A stretch of 35,961 nt of DNA from Candidatus Tenebribacter davisii (GTDB taxonomy: Bacteria > Cloacimonadota > Cloacimonadia > Cloacimonadales > TCS61): contig JAVCCH010000136.1 in NCBI GenBank assembly GCA_030765535.1, positions 1 to 35,961 on the forward strand, in the 5' to 3' direction. Each line of letters begins with the position of its first letter. Position 1 is the stretch's first letter. This document shows, one piece after another, positions 1-7,721 of the stretch. A program made the translations under genes and the position numbers. A model generated the notes under the pieces. That model was given only the letters and a program-made list of their open reading frames with translations, ran no database searches and was not told the origin of the DNA.

Positions 1-1
1 T

Positions 2-253
2 GATGAAGCGATACAGCATAGATTACTTATTTTTGATGAAAATAGAGAACTTATATGGCAAAATACACCTTTAGATCGTCAGGACTTCTCAGTTCAATAC
101 CAGGGACCTCCGATTGAACCCGGAACAGTCTTGATCTGGCGGGTTGATGCCTTTGGAATACCCTATACCACGCCAAGTCCTATTGAAGGGAATAATTATA
201 CCATCTTACATGGATCTGAATCCGTAGAACGCTATCTATTCGTAGAGGAGTAA
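2..253 (+). CDS. C-terminal end of a secreted/FN3-like protein (partial)
   Basis: An open frame enters from the left edge and ends at TAA 251-253, giving about 83 residues. The readable part includes IEPGTVLIWRVDAFG, which looks like the F-G strand region of fibronectin type III-like domains ('YYWRVDA' pattern) common in secreted proteins of this group. No membrane segment or sorting domain follows, so the protein ends in this domain. The stop is 55 bases before the SLBB gene. Function cannot be assigned from the fragment. The frame and stop are certain; the domain label is inference. Confidence 0.6.
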   Translation, partial: DEAIQHRLLIFDENRELIWQNTPLDRQDFSVQYQGPPIEPGTVLIWRVDAFGIPYTTPSPIEGNNYTILHGSESVERYLFVEE

Positions 254-259
254 ATTATC

Positions 260-290
260 TTGACTTTTAACTGGAAAAAAAAATTTTAAA
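260..290 (+). promoter_or_regulatory. Candidate sigma70-type promoter for the SLBB/wzc run
   Basis: TTGACT at 260-265 resembles a -35 box. An AT-only stretch with TTTAAA at 285-290 could be a -10, but the 19-base spacing is long. It lies in the only gap before the SLBB gene and is followed by a clear ribosome binding site (AAGGAG, 298-303). This is pattern matching only. Confidence 0.3.
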
Positions 291-308
291 AATTTCCAAG
301 GAGTATAA

Positions 309-800
309 ATGAAAAAAATATTAATTATTATATTTGTTGTTGGAATGATTTTTGGATTATGGGCTCAAACTGAAGGCAGTGATTTTTCCACATATAATCC
401 AGGTGCTGTCTACCAGTATTCCGGTTCTCTTACAGGGACAGAACAGCTTAAAATAAGAACTTATATCTGGGGTCAGGTTAGAAAACCAGGTCTCTATATT
501 GTTCCCGATGATACGGACCTGCTAACGTTGATATCATCTGCAGGCGGCCCCACAGAGAATGCAAAATTATCTAAAGTTAAAATTATCCGCTCAACAATGG
601 ATGGTGATAAAATAATTGAAGTTGACCTGAAAGAATATCTGGATACTGGACAACCTGAATTGATCCCGGTATTAAAACCTGGAGATACTGTCATTATTTC
701 CGGTTCAACATATTATGCTTTTACTAAAGCAGTAAATTGGCTATCTGAGATAGCTGTTATTTTAAGTGTATATGTTGCAATATCAAATATCAGCAAATAA
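309..800 (+). CDS. SLBB-domain polysaccharide export protein, short form
   Basis: The 163-residue protein has a signal peptide (residues 1-20, ending LWAQ). An SLBB (soluble-ligand-binding beta-grasp) domain covers about residues 50-130, with IWGQVRKPGLY and a following LISSAGG. A hydrophobic segment lies near the C-terminus (about 141-157). SLBB domains occur in Wza-type outer-membrane exporters. Here the poly-export domain that normally precedes them is missing, so this is a short SLBB protein and not a full Wza. A strong ribosome binding site (AAGGAG) precedes ATG 309. It is 13 bases upstream of the Wzc-type kinase, so a shared role in capsule or exopolysaccharide export is likely. It may be a periplasmic adaptor held by its C-terminal segment, which is inference. 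Confidence 0.8.
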   Translation: MKKILIIIFVVGMIFGLWAQTEGSDFSTYNPGAVYQYSGSLTGTEQLKIRTYIWGQVRKPGLYIVPDDTDLLTLISSAGGPTENAKLSKVKIIRSTMDGDKIIEVDLKEYLDTGQPELIPVLKPGDTVIISGSTYYAFTKAVNWLSEIAVILSVYVAISNISK

Positions 801-813
801 ACTATGAGGTAAT

Positions 814-3102
814 ATGAAAGATCAATACAATCAAGTTAAATTCAACGAGGATTTTGAAGAACAAGAGATTAAATTAAGTGATTATTTAAATATAATTCTT
901 AGATTCAGATGGATAGTAGCAACAATTTTTTTAACAGTGTTTGTCATATCGTTTATATATACTGCAAAAGCACCTCGAATTTATAAGGCAACATCTAAAG
1001 TGCTTTTAGAAGAAAATATGGGCAGTAATCTACTCTTTGCTACAATGAGCAATAAAACTTCTTCTATTAATAATTACATACAGATATTACAAAGTTTCCC
1101 GGTAATGACAATAGCTAATCAAATACTTTTAAGAAATGATGGATATAAGACCTTCCCCATCTCAGAGGCTGAGATCCTTCCAGAATACTATTTAAAAAGA
1201 AACTTGTCTGTTGATACGGAGAGGGAAACTGATGTTTTGATCATAAATTTTGAATCAACTAACCCATTAGAAGCGAAAGAGGCTGCGAATGCTGCATCTC
1301 ATGCACTATTACAACAAGATACTAATTATGCCAGGATAGAATTTAGAAATGCCAAGGAATTTTTGGCAAATCAGCTTGATGAACAAGATCGTCGCTTACG
1401 TTCCTCTGAAGAAGAACTTAGAACATATAAAATTGAACAAGGAATTTCAATGCTTTCAGAAGAAACACAGAAACTTATTGAGCAATCTTCTGACATTACA
1501 GCATTATTAGCTGAAGCAGAAACTGAACTGGACGTTGTAAATAGCCAGCTTGAATTTCTGAAAAAAGAATTAGCTGTACAAGACATCTTACTTTCAGATG
1601 TCAATTCGGTATTGTCCTCACCAATTCTTGAGCAACTAAAAGGAGAAATTGTAACACTCCAAACTCAATATGTTAACTTGCTCACAAAATCTGATTACTC
1701 ACCAGACCATCCCGAACTTATAACACAAAAAGAATCAATTGAGGCTGCTAAACTAAAGCTTGGAGAAGAGATTCAAAGAATTATAAAAGTTAAATCCGGT
1801 TCTGTCGATCCCTTGATCTTCAGATCTAGTTTGATAGAACAGATCTCTACTGCTCAGATAGACCAAAATATTAAATCATCTAAAGTGATCAGTTTGCGAG
1901 CTGTTGTTGAGAAATACAATGAGAAAATGTCTCAACTCCCAGATACTGAAGTACAATTAGCCAGATTAGAACGTAATTATAAGATCAATGAAAAGACATA
2001 TACAATGCTGATTGAAAAATATGAAGAGGCGAAGATCGCTGAAAAATCAAAGATCGGTAAGATTAGAATTGTTGAGGAAGCACGTATTCCAGATGTGCCG
2101 ATTAAACCTAACAAAAAAATGAATATGATGATCGCTATAGTTCTTGGTTTAGGTCTTGGAATTGGAGCAGCACTTTTAATCAATTCACTGGATTCAAAAA
2201 TCAGAACTTTTGATGATGTTCGCAAATTCGTATCATTACCTGTATTAGGAACTATTCCTATAATCCAGACCGATGACTTCGAGCTTGATAATATTGAACA
2301 GAAAATAGCTACAGCAAAAGGACCTGAGAAAGAGATTTTACAAAAAGTCCATCAACAGATCCAGGCTAAATTAATTATGGATTATTCTCCAAAATCTTTT
2401 ACCTCAGAAGCATTTAGAATTTTACGTACGAATATATTATCCCGCAAGAAAAATTCTGATTGTACTACCCTGCTTATAACAAGTTCAGGCCTAAAAGAGG
2501 GGAAATCTACAATTCAGGCTAATATAGCTACTGCACTTGCCCAGATGGATGCGAAAGTAATTTTAGTTGATCTTGACCTTAGAAGACCTATGGTTCACAC
2601 GATTCTTGATTTCGATAAAGAAGTAGGCATAAGTGATTTCCTCATGGACAAATCTGTAAAAATTGAAAGTGTAATTAAGCAATCTAATATTAAAAATCTC
2701 GATATTATAACAAGTGGTATTATCCCACCAAATCCTTCTGAACTGCTTGCTTCCAAACGGATGGATGTTGCAATCAAAGAATTAAAAGAGAAATATGATT
2801 ATATCCTCTTCGATTCTCCTCCAGTTATTGCTGTTACAGACTCTATGGTTATGGCAAAAAAGATCGATTTACTAATTTTAGCGATTCGTGTAGACCAAGC
2901 TGATAAAAATGTTGTTAGGAGAACAAAAGAACTACTGGAAAATATTAATATTAATATTGCCGGAGTAGTAATAAATGGCATTCAACCACATAGATACTAT
3001 AATAGCTACGAATATAATTATTATTACTATTATTATTATGGAAAATCTGAAGAAAAAAAATCTAAGAATAAATTCTTCGGCAAAAATAAATCTCTTTCTT
3101 GA
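814..3102 (+). CDS. Wzc-type polysaccharide chain-length regulator with tyrosine autokinase (BY-kinase)
   Basis: The 762-residue inner-membrane protein controls polysaccharide chain length and export. It has an N-terminal Wzz domain with a membrane segment at about residues 30-50, then a long periplasmic coiled-coil region (about 180-420). A second membrane segment (about 440-460) is followed by a cytoplasmic BY-kinase domain. The kinase shows Walker A (GLKEGKST, about 559-566), Walker A' (ILVDLDLRRP, about 584-593) and Walker B (ILFDSPP, about 663-669). A C-terminal tyrosine cluster has 11 Tyr between residues 728 and 742, the expected autophosphorylation sites. GAGG lies 7 bases before ATG 814. 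The fused chain-length plus kinase layout is the Gram-negative Wzc form. The tyrosine-codon run also contains the start of ispE; the two genes overlap by 65 bases. Confidence 0.93.
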   Translation: MKDQYNQVKFNEDFEEQEIKLSDYLNIILRFRWIVATIFLTVFVISFIYTAKAPRIYKATSKVLLEENMGSNLLFATMSNKTSSINNYIQILQSFPVMTIANQILLRNDGYKTFPISEAEILPEYYLKRNLSVDTERETDVLIINFESTNPLEAKEAANAASHALLQQDTNYARIEFRNAKEFLANQLDEQDRRLRSSEEELRTYKIEQGISMLSEETQKLIEQSSDITALLAEAETELDVVNSQLEFLKKELAVQDILLSDVNSVLSSPILEQLKGEIVTLQTQYVNLLTKSDYSPDHPELITQKESIEAAKLKLGEEIQRIIKVKSGSVDPLIFRSSLIEQISTAQIDQNIKSSKVISLRAVVEKYNEKMSQLPDTEVQLARLERNYKINEKTYTMLIEKYEEAKIAEKSKIGKIRIVEEARIPDVPIKPNKKMNMMIAIVLGLGLGIGAALLINSLDSKIRTFDDVRKFVSLPVLGTIPIIQTDDFELDNIEQKIATAKGPEKEILQKVHQQIQAKLIMDYSPKSFTSEAFRILRTNILSRKKNSDCTTLLITSSGLKEGKSTIQANIATALAQMDAKVILVDLDLRRPMVHTILDFDKEVGISDFLMDKSVKIESVIKQSNIKNLDIITSGIIPPNPSELLASKRMDVAIKELKEKYDYILFDSPPVIAVTDSMVMAKKIDLLILAIRVDQADKNVVRRTKELLENININIAGVVINGIQPHRYYNSYEYNYYYYYYYGKSEEKKSKNKFFGKNKSLS

Positions 3103-3892
3103 TGTTCTTGCAAAACGTCCCGATGGATATCATCAGATTAGAACAATTTTTTCTGAAATAGAACTTGCTGATATTATAAATTTTGCTTTGACAAAAAAAG
3201 GTACTGTTAAAATTTTGTCAGACATAGATTTTGTAAGTGTAGATAAAAATCTCATTTACAAAGTTGCGGTCTTTATAAAAGAAAAATATAATGTGAAATT
3301 TGGTGTAGAAATAGAATTGCAAAAAAAAATACCTATTGCCGCAGGAATGGGTGGTGGAAGCAGTAATGCAGCAAGTACGATAATTGCTCTATCAAAATTA
3401 TGGCAACTTAACCTTAAAAAAAAAGAAATGCATGATATCGCTGAGACATTTGGTAGTGATATTAATTTCTTTTTAGAAGGTGGTTGTGCTTTGGGTGAAG
3501 ATCGAGGTGAAAAGATCCATTATCTTGATGAAATCAAGCTGGATAACATTTTCCTGGTTAATCCGGGAATAAGAATTTCCAGCAAAGAAGCCTATGAGGC
3601 TGTTTCATTAGATGATCACGAAAACAATAATTGGACTAAACTAATCAAGGACAATGACATTCAGTTGTGCTATAATAAACTTCAAGAAGGTGTTTGTAGA
3701 AAATATCCCGAAATCTTAGAGATCATAAATTATCTTGAGGATAACGGTGCAGGGAAAGCAATGCTCTCTGGTAGTGGAGCCACAATAATTGGTTTCTGCC
3801 CTGACCGAGCAACTGCAAAGAAATTTTCAATATACTATTCTAATAGAGGCTATTGGAATTACATTACTAAAACTAAAAGGAGTACAAAATGA
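3038..3892 (+). CDS. ispE: 4-diphosphocytidyl-2-C-methyl-D-erythritol kinase
   Basis: IspE phosphorylates CDP-ME in the MEP isoprenoid pathway (GHMP kinase family, cytoplasmic). With the start at ATG 3038 it has 284 residues, the normal length. Visible motifs are SSAKINLFLDV with catalytic Lys16 and RPDGYH, the ATP loop GMGGGSSNAA (103-112), and GSDINFFL with Asp141. The C-terminal GHMP motif is MLSGSGATIIG. The start lies inside the wzc tyrosine codons (overlap 3038-3102) and has no ribosome binding site. An in-frame ATG at 2975 has GGAG 9 bases upstream but would add a 21-residue Ile-rich leader. The start is therefore uncertain although the gene is not. dxr of the same pathway lies at 26274. 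The gene ends in an ATGA overlap with spoVG. Confidence 0.93.
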   Translation: MENLKKKNLRINSSAKINLFLDVLAKRPDGYHQIRTIFSEIELADIINFALTKKGTVKILSDIDFVSVDKNLIYKVAVFIKEKYNVKFGVEIELQKKIPIAAGMGGGSSNAASTIIALSKLWQLNLKKKEMHDIAETFGSDINFFLEGGCALGEDRGEKIHYLDEIKLDNIFLVNPGIRISSKEAYEAVSLDDHENNNWTKLIKDNDIQLCYNKLQEGVCRKYPEILEIINYLEDNGAGKAMLSGSGATIIGFCPDRATAKKFSIYYSNRGYWNYITKTKRSTK

Positions 3893-4299
3893 ACATTACA
3901 GATGTTAAAGTTTTTCTTAGAGAAAGTAATCAGCTAAAAGCATTCGTTAATATGGTTATAGACGATGCATTTATCATTAGAAACATTAAAGTTATTGAAG
4001 GTGATAATGGTCTTTTTGTTGCAATGCCAAGCCGAAGAGTTAGTTCAGGGGAATACCGTGACATTGCACATCCGATTAATACTGAAACTAGAACTTTGAT
4101 AGAGAATGTCATCATTGAGAAATACAAAGAAGTTCTTAAAGAAGCACTAACTTCTGCTAATGAAAGTTCTGAAAAATCAAAAGAAAAATCAAAAGAAAAA
4201 TCAACAGAAAAACCAGCAGAAGAACCAGCAAAAGAACCAGCAGAAGAACCCGCAGAAGAACCCGCAGAAGAAGTCAAAGAAGTTCCTGCTGCTGAATAA
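3889..4299 (+). CDS. spoVG: SpoVG family RNA/DNA-binding regulator
   Basis: Residues 1-84 match the SpoVG fold: MNITDVKVFL at the start, AFVNMVIDDAFIIRNIKVIEG, FVAMPSRR and YRDIAHPI. SpoVG proteins are small cytoplasmic nucleic-acid-binding regulators; the target here is unknown. A low-complexity tail of about 45 residues follows, first Lys/Glu/Ser-rich and then with repeated PAEE units, ending in PAAE. This makes the protein longer (136 aa) than typical SpoVG (about 85-100). The start overlaps the ispE stop (ATGA) and has AAGGAG upstream, so coupling to ispE is likely. An ispE-spoVG-prs order also occurs in Firmicutes and other phyla. Confidence 0.93.
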   Translation: MNITDVKVFLRESNQLKAFVNMVIDDAFIIRNIKVIEGDNGLFVAMPSRRVSSGEYRDIAHPINTETRTLIENVIIEKYKEVLKEALTSANESSEKSKEKSKEKSTEKPAEEPAKEPAEEPAEEPAEEVKEVPAAE

Positions 4300-4305
4300 A
4301 ATTGA

Positions 4306-5253
4306 ATGTATTCTAGATTAAAGATATTTACAGGAAATGCAAATATAGAATTAGCGAATGAAGTTTCAAAATATTCAGGAATTCCTTTAGGAGATGCTGA
4401 AGTTTTTAAATTTTCTAATGATAACACATTCGTTAAGATCAATGAGAACGTTCGAGGTGCTGATACATTTATTATCCAGCCTACCTGCTACCCGGTCAAT
4501 GATAATGTAATGGAATTATTCATCATGATAGATGCACTAAAACGTGCATCAGCAGCAAGGATAAATTGTATCATCCCAATATTTGGATATGCACGTTCCG
4601 ATAAAAAAGATCAACCTGGAGTTGCAATTACAGGAAAGCTGATCGCTGATCTACTCACTAAAGCAGGTGCTGACAGAATTGTGGCAATGGATCTTCATTC
4701 AGATCAAATTCAGGGATTCTTTGATATCCCAGTTGATCACCTTTATTCAACTCCGATATTTGTTAGATACTTCAAAGCAAATCTTGATTTGAATAATACA
4801 GTTGTTGTTTCACCTGATACAGGTGGAACCGCTAGAGCCAGAGCAATAGCTAAACGGCTTGATTGTACTTTAGCAATAGGTGATAAGCGCAGAATAGATA
4901 ATAATGATAATGCTGAAATATTGAATATTATCGGTGATGTCGAAGGTAAAACAGCAATTCTTTTTGATGATATAATTGATACTGGTGGTAGTTTATGCAA
5001 AATGTCACAATCGCTCATAAACCATGGAGCAAAAAAAGTTTATGCTGCTTGTGCGCATGGAGTACTTTCTGGAAATGCTATAACTAACCTGGAAAAATCA
5101 CCTATTGAAAAATTATTCATTACAAATTCCGCACCACTAAGCAAAGAAAAAGCAAAATGCAAGAAAATAGTTCAACTTTCTATCGCTGAATTATTAGCAA
5201 ATGCAATAAAAAAAATTCACATTGAAGAGTCTTTAAGTATCTTATTTAGATAG
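4306..5253 (+). CDS. prs: Ribose-phosphate pyrophosphokinase (PRPP synthetase)
   Basis: Prs makes PRPP from ribose-5-phosphate and ATP for nucleotide, His and Trp synthesis. The 315-residue length is typical. Motifs seen are DLHSDQIQGFFDIPVDHL with catalytic His131, VVVSPDTGGTARARA (167-180), and the PRPP-binding loop FDDIIDTGGSL (220-230). The N-terminal ATP/ribose site has YARSDKKDQPGVAIT. The loop reads DTGGS where many class I enzymes have DTAGT, a conservative change. It begins 6 bases after the spoVG stop without a clear ribosome binding site, so translational coupling is plausible. Cytoplasmic hexamer in the known family. Confidence 0.96.
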   Translation: MYSRLKIFTGNANIELANEVSKYSGIPLGDAEVFKFSNDNTFVKINENVRGADTFIIQPTCYPVNDNVMELFIMIDALKRASAARINCIIPIFGYARSDKKDQPGVAITGKLIADLLTKAGADRIVAMDLHSDQIQGFFDIPVDHLYSTPIFVRYFKANLDLNNTVVVSPDTGGTARARAIAKRLDCTLAIGDKRRIDNNDNAEILNIIGDVEGKTAILFDDIIDTGGSLCKMSQSLINHGAKKVYAACAHGVLSGNAITNLEKSPIEKLFITNSAPLSKEKAKCKKIVQLSIAELLANAIKKIHIEESLSILFR

Positions 5254-5290
5254 ACATAAAATCCACAGAGGGATTTCAACGGAGGAAAGA

Positions 5291-5962
5291 ATGAACATAA
5301 AAATTAATGCAGAGAAAAGAAAATTGGGAAAAAGATCTAATCTCACAGAATTAAGAGGGAAAGGTCTTATCCCTGGTATAATCTATGGGAATGGACAAGA
5401 AGGAATTAAAATTTCCTTGAATGTTCGTGAATATACACATGAATATAAAAAATCTATCGGACAAGTAGCATTCTTCGATATTACTGTTGATGGAAAAACA
5501 TATAAGACTTTCATCAAAGAAAAACAAATCCATCCATTAACAAGAGAAGTCGTACATATCGATTTCTTAGAACTTCATAAAGGTAAATCAATCACTATTG
5601 AAGTGCCAATAAATTTTACGGGCGAAGCACTTGGTATTAAAGAAGGTGGAGTTCTTGAGATTATTCAGAGATCAGTCCAGGTTACCTGCCTGCCAGAAAA
5701 TATTCCAGATGAAATTAGTGTAGATGTCTCCAAATTAAATATCGGTGATTCCATTCACTTTAGTGATATTGATGTTTCCAAGGATATTGAAACTAACTTC
5801 TCTGATGATACAACAATTGTATCTGTAGGCTTACCAACTATTATGGAAGAGCCTGAAGAAGAAGAAGAAGAAGAAATTGAAGGTGAAGAAGGCGCAGAAG
5901 GTGTTGAAGGTGTTGAAGGTGAAGCTGCTGAGAAAAAGGATTCCGAAAAAGAATCTGAATAA
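5291..5962 (+). CDS. rplY: 50S ribosomal protein L25 (long Ctc/TL5 form)
   Basis: The 223-residue protein has the N-terminal 5S rRNA-binding L25 domain (about 1-92, with LRGKGLIPGIIYG and HIDFLEL) and the C-terminal TL5/Ctc beta domain (about 98-180, with VPINFTGEALGIKEGG and LPENIPDEISVDVS). It ends in an acidic low-complexity tail of about 37 residues made of Glu runs and repeated GVE units. A strong ribosome binding site (GGAGG) lies before ATG 5291. The stop overlaps the pth start by one base, a pairing (ctc-pth) found in many bacteria. Confidence 0.95.
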   Translation: MNIKINAEKRKLGKRSNLTELRGKGLIPGIIYGNGQEGIKISLNVREYTHEYKKSIGQVAFFDITVDGKTYKTFIKEKQIHPLTREVVHIDFLELHKGKSITIEVPINFTGEALGIKEGGVLEIIQRSVQVTCLPENIPDEISVDVSKLNIGDSIHFSDIDVSKDIETNFSDDTTIVSVGLPTIMEEPEEEEEEEIEGEEGAEGVEGVEGEAAEKKDSEKESE

Positions 5963-6543
5963 TGAGACTTGTAGTCGGGCTTGGAAATCCAGGAAAAAAA
6001 TATAAATCTAACCGACATAATATTGGTTTCACTTTTCTGGATTCCTATTTTAAAGCCAAAAACCTTAAATTTAAAAAAAGAATTAAATATGATTATCTGA
6101 TTTTAGATAATGTGATCTTTATAAAACCAAAAACATATATGAATAGAAGCGGTGAAGCAGTTACTTCTATTCTAACAAAGTACCGGATTGATGAAATACT
6201 TGTCATAGTTGACGATATTCATCTACCAATCGGAGAGATCAGGATAAGGAAAAGTGGTGGAAATGGTGGTCACAACGGACTTAGATCTATTGTTAGCACT
6301 CTTGGCTCTACTGAATTTGGCAGGATCCGAATTGGCGTAGGGTCACCAGAGGAAAAAGACCTTTCCAATTATGTTCTATCCGATTTCTCAAAAGAAGAGA
6401 TATTAACTTTAAATAATGTTTTTGAAATGTTAAATATTCTACTGGAAAATTATCAAAATAATGATTTTGATCAATTGATCAATGAGTACAGTAAATATAA
6501 AAAATCCTATTCTGAGAAAATATTGAAATCTCAGGATCGATAG
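5962..6543 (+). CDS. pth: Peptidyl-tRNA hydrolase
   Basis: Pth frees tRNA from peptidyl-tRNA that drops off ribosomes. The 193 residues match family length. Seen are LVVGLGNPG at the N-terminus (Asn9), RHNIGF with the catalytic His19, KPKTYMNRSG with Asn61, the VDDIHLP acidic pair (84-85), and GGNGGHNGLRSI with Asn105. TAATG couples the stop of rplY to this start. The 43-base gap after it separates it from rpsF, which has its own strong ribosome binding site. Confidence 0.96.
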   Translation: MRLVVGLGNPGKKYKSNRHNIGFTFLDSYFKAKNLKFKKRIKYDYLILDNVIFIKPKTYMNRSGEAVTSILTKYRIDEILVIVDDIHLPIGEIRIRKSGGNGGHNGLRSIVSTLGSTEFGRIRIGVGSPEEKDLSNYVLSDFSKEEILTLNNVFEMLNILLENYQNNDFDQLINEYSKYKKSYSEKILKSQDR

Positions 6544-6586
6544 ATAGTAATAAATTTACTATCTGACAATGACCGAAGGAGGTAAA

Positions 6587-6871
6587 ATGCTTAATAAGTA
6601 TGAAAGTATGGTCGTGATCACTCCGACTCTTAGTGAAGATAATTCTAAAAAAGAGAACGAGTCAATCAAAAATTTCATCAAAGAAAACGGCGGTGAGATC
6701 CTTAACACTGACGAATGGGGAAAGAAACGTCTGGCTTTTCAGTTCCACAATTTCAAAGAAGGCTACTATTTTATCAATTATTTCACTCTCGATGCAACTA
6801 AAGTAACCGAACTTGACCGTTTCTACAGACTGCATGAATATGTTATTCGTAATAATATTCTAGTTAAATAG
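6587..6871 (+). CDS. rpsF: 30S ribosomal protein S6
   Basis: The 94-residue S6 starts MLNKYESMVVITPTL and has the family pattern with EWGKKRLAF and YYFINYF. The start at ATG 6587 is chosen because AAGGAGG (6576-6582) sits 4 bases upstream. The earlier in-frame ATG at 6569 would read through the ribosome binding site itself and add six residues not found in S6. S6 binds 16S rRNA together with S18, encoded two genes downstream. The classical rpsF-ssb-rpsR order is preserved. Confidence 0.96.
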   Translation: MLNKYESMVVITPTLSEDNSKKENESIKNFIKENGGEILNTDEWGKKRLAFQFHNFKEGYYFINYFTLDATKVTELDRFYRLHEYVIRNNILVK

Positions 6872-6880
6872 GAAGGTATT

Positions 6881-7333
6881 ATGTCAAAAGAACTTAGGTT
6901 TCCGAATATTAATTCGATAATTATTAGTGGAAGATTAACTAGAGATGTTGAATTACGCTATCTTCCAAATGGAACTCCAGTTGCAAAGCTTTCTATTGCA
7001 TTCAATCGGAATTACCAAAAAAATGGTGAATGGCAGCAAGAAACTGGTTACATCGATGTTGTTGTTTGGAGTAAACGCGGGGAACAATGTGCAGAATACT
7101 TACATAAGGGAAGCCCTGTACTCGTAGAAGGTTATTTGCGAACTCATTCTTATGTTGATAAGAACGAACAAAACCGAAAAGTGACAGAAATTATCGGCGG
7201 CAAGGTTTCTTTCCTGGAAAAGGAGAGTTATGATTCAACTTCAAAGGATGAATTCCAACCTGCTGATAAAACCAGTAACAAGAACATAAGTCAACCAGTT
7301 GCAGATGTAACTGATGATGATGTACCATTCTAG
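6881..7333 (+). CDS. ssb: Single-stranded DNA-binding protein
   Basis: The 150-residue SSB has an OB fold over about residues 9-112 (IISGRLTRDVELRYLPNG, AKLSIAFNRNY, TGYIDVVVWSKRGEQCAEYL, GSPVLVEGYL). A short flexible linker follows, then the acidic tip DDDVPF that in the known family recruits replication and repair partners. It lies 9 bases after rpsF and 19 before rpsR, the standard replication/ribosome operon arrangement. Confidence 0.96.
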   Translation: MSKELRFPNINSIIISGRLTRDVELRYLPNGTPVAKLSIAFNRNYQKNGEWQQETGYIDVVVWSKRGEQCAEYLHKGSPVLVEGYLRTHSYVDKNEQNRKVTEIIGGKVSFLEKESYDSTSKDEFQPADKTSNKNISQPVADVTDDDVPF

Positions 7334-7352
7334 AAAAATGTAGGAGATTATA

Positions 7353-7718
7353 ATGGAAGAAAAAATAGAACAAACAAAAGTACAAAATAAAGCACCAGAG
7401 ACTGCGAAGGCAAGACCTGCAAGATCATATCCACCATCAAGAGCCCCGCAAGACAGAGATAGCAGAAAGAGAACTTTCAAACCAAGAGGAAATAGATTCC
7501 TTTTTAAAAAGAAAGTATGTTTTTTCTGTAAGAATAAAGATGCCGTAATTGATTATAAAGATGTTGGTTTATTGAAGAGATTCATATCTGAAAGCGGTAA
7601 AATTACACCAAGACGTTTTACCGGTGCTTGTACAAAACATCAAAGAAAGATCGCAGTTGAGATCAAGAAAGCACGTCAGATGGGTTTACTCCAATACACT
7701 GATAAACATAAAAAATAA
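7353..7718 (+). CDS. rpsR: 30S ribosomal protein S18, zinc-binding (C+) form with N-terminal extension
   Basis: The S18 core occupies about residues 46-121 ([45 protein letters not shown]). Cys56, Cys59, Cys93 and His96 form a likely zinc site, so this is the C+ version. An N-terminal extension of about 45 residues is rich in Lys, Arg, Pro and Ala and is not part of usual S18. TAGGAG lies 7 bases before ATG 7353. It follows ssb and is 3 bases from the next gene. Confidence 0.95.
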   Translation: MEEKIEQTKVQNKAPETAKARPARSYPPSRAPQDRDSRKRTFKPRGNRFLFKKKVCFFCKNKDAVIDYKDVGLLKRFISESGKITPRRFTGACTKHQRKIAVEIKKARQMGLLQYTDKHKK

Positions 7719-7721
7719 GCA

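Noticed and set aside
3930-4442. 170-residue open frame opposite spoVG/prs
   Set aside because: It is antisense to two well-supported genes, and its Ser/Gly/Ala repeat mirrors the SpoVG tail.
6569-6586. Upstream ATG for rpsF
   Set aside because: It would translate the ribosome binding site and add residues not found in S6.
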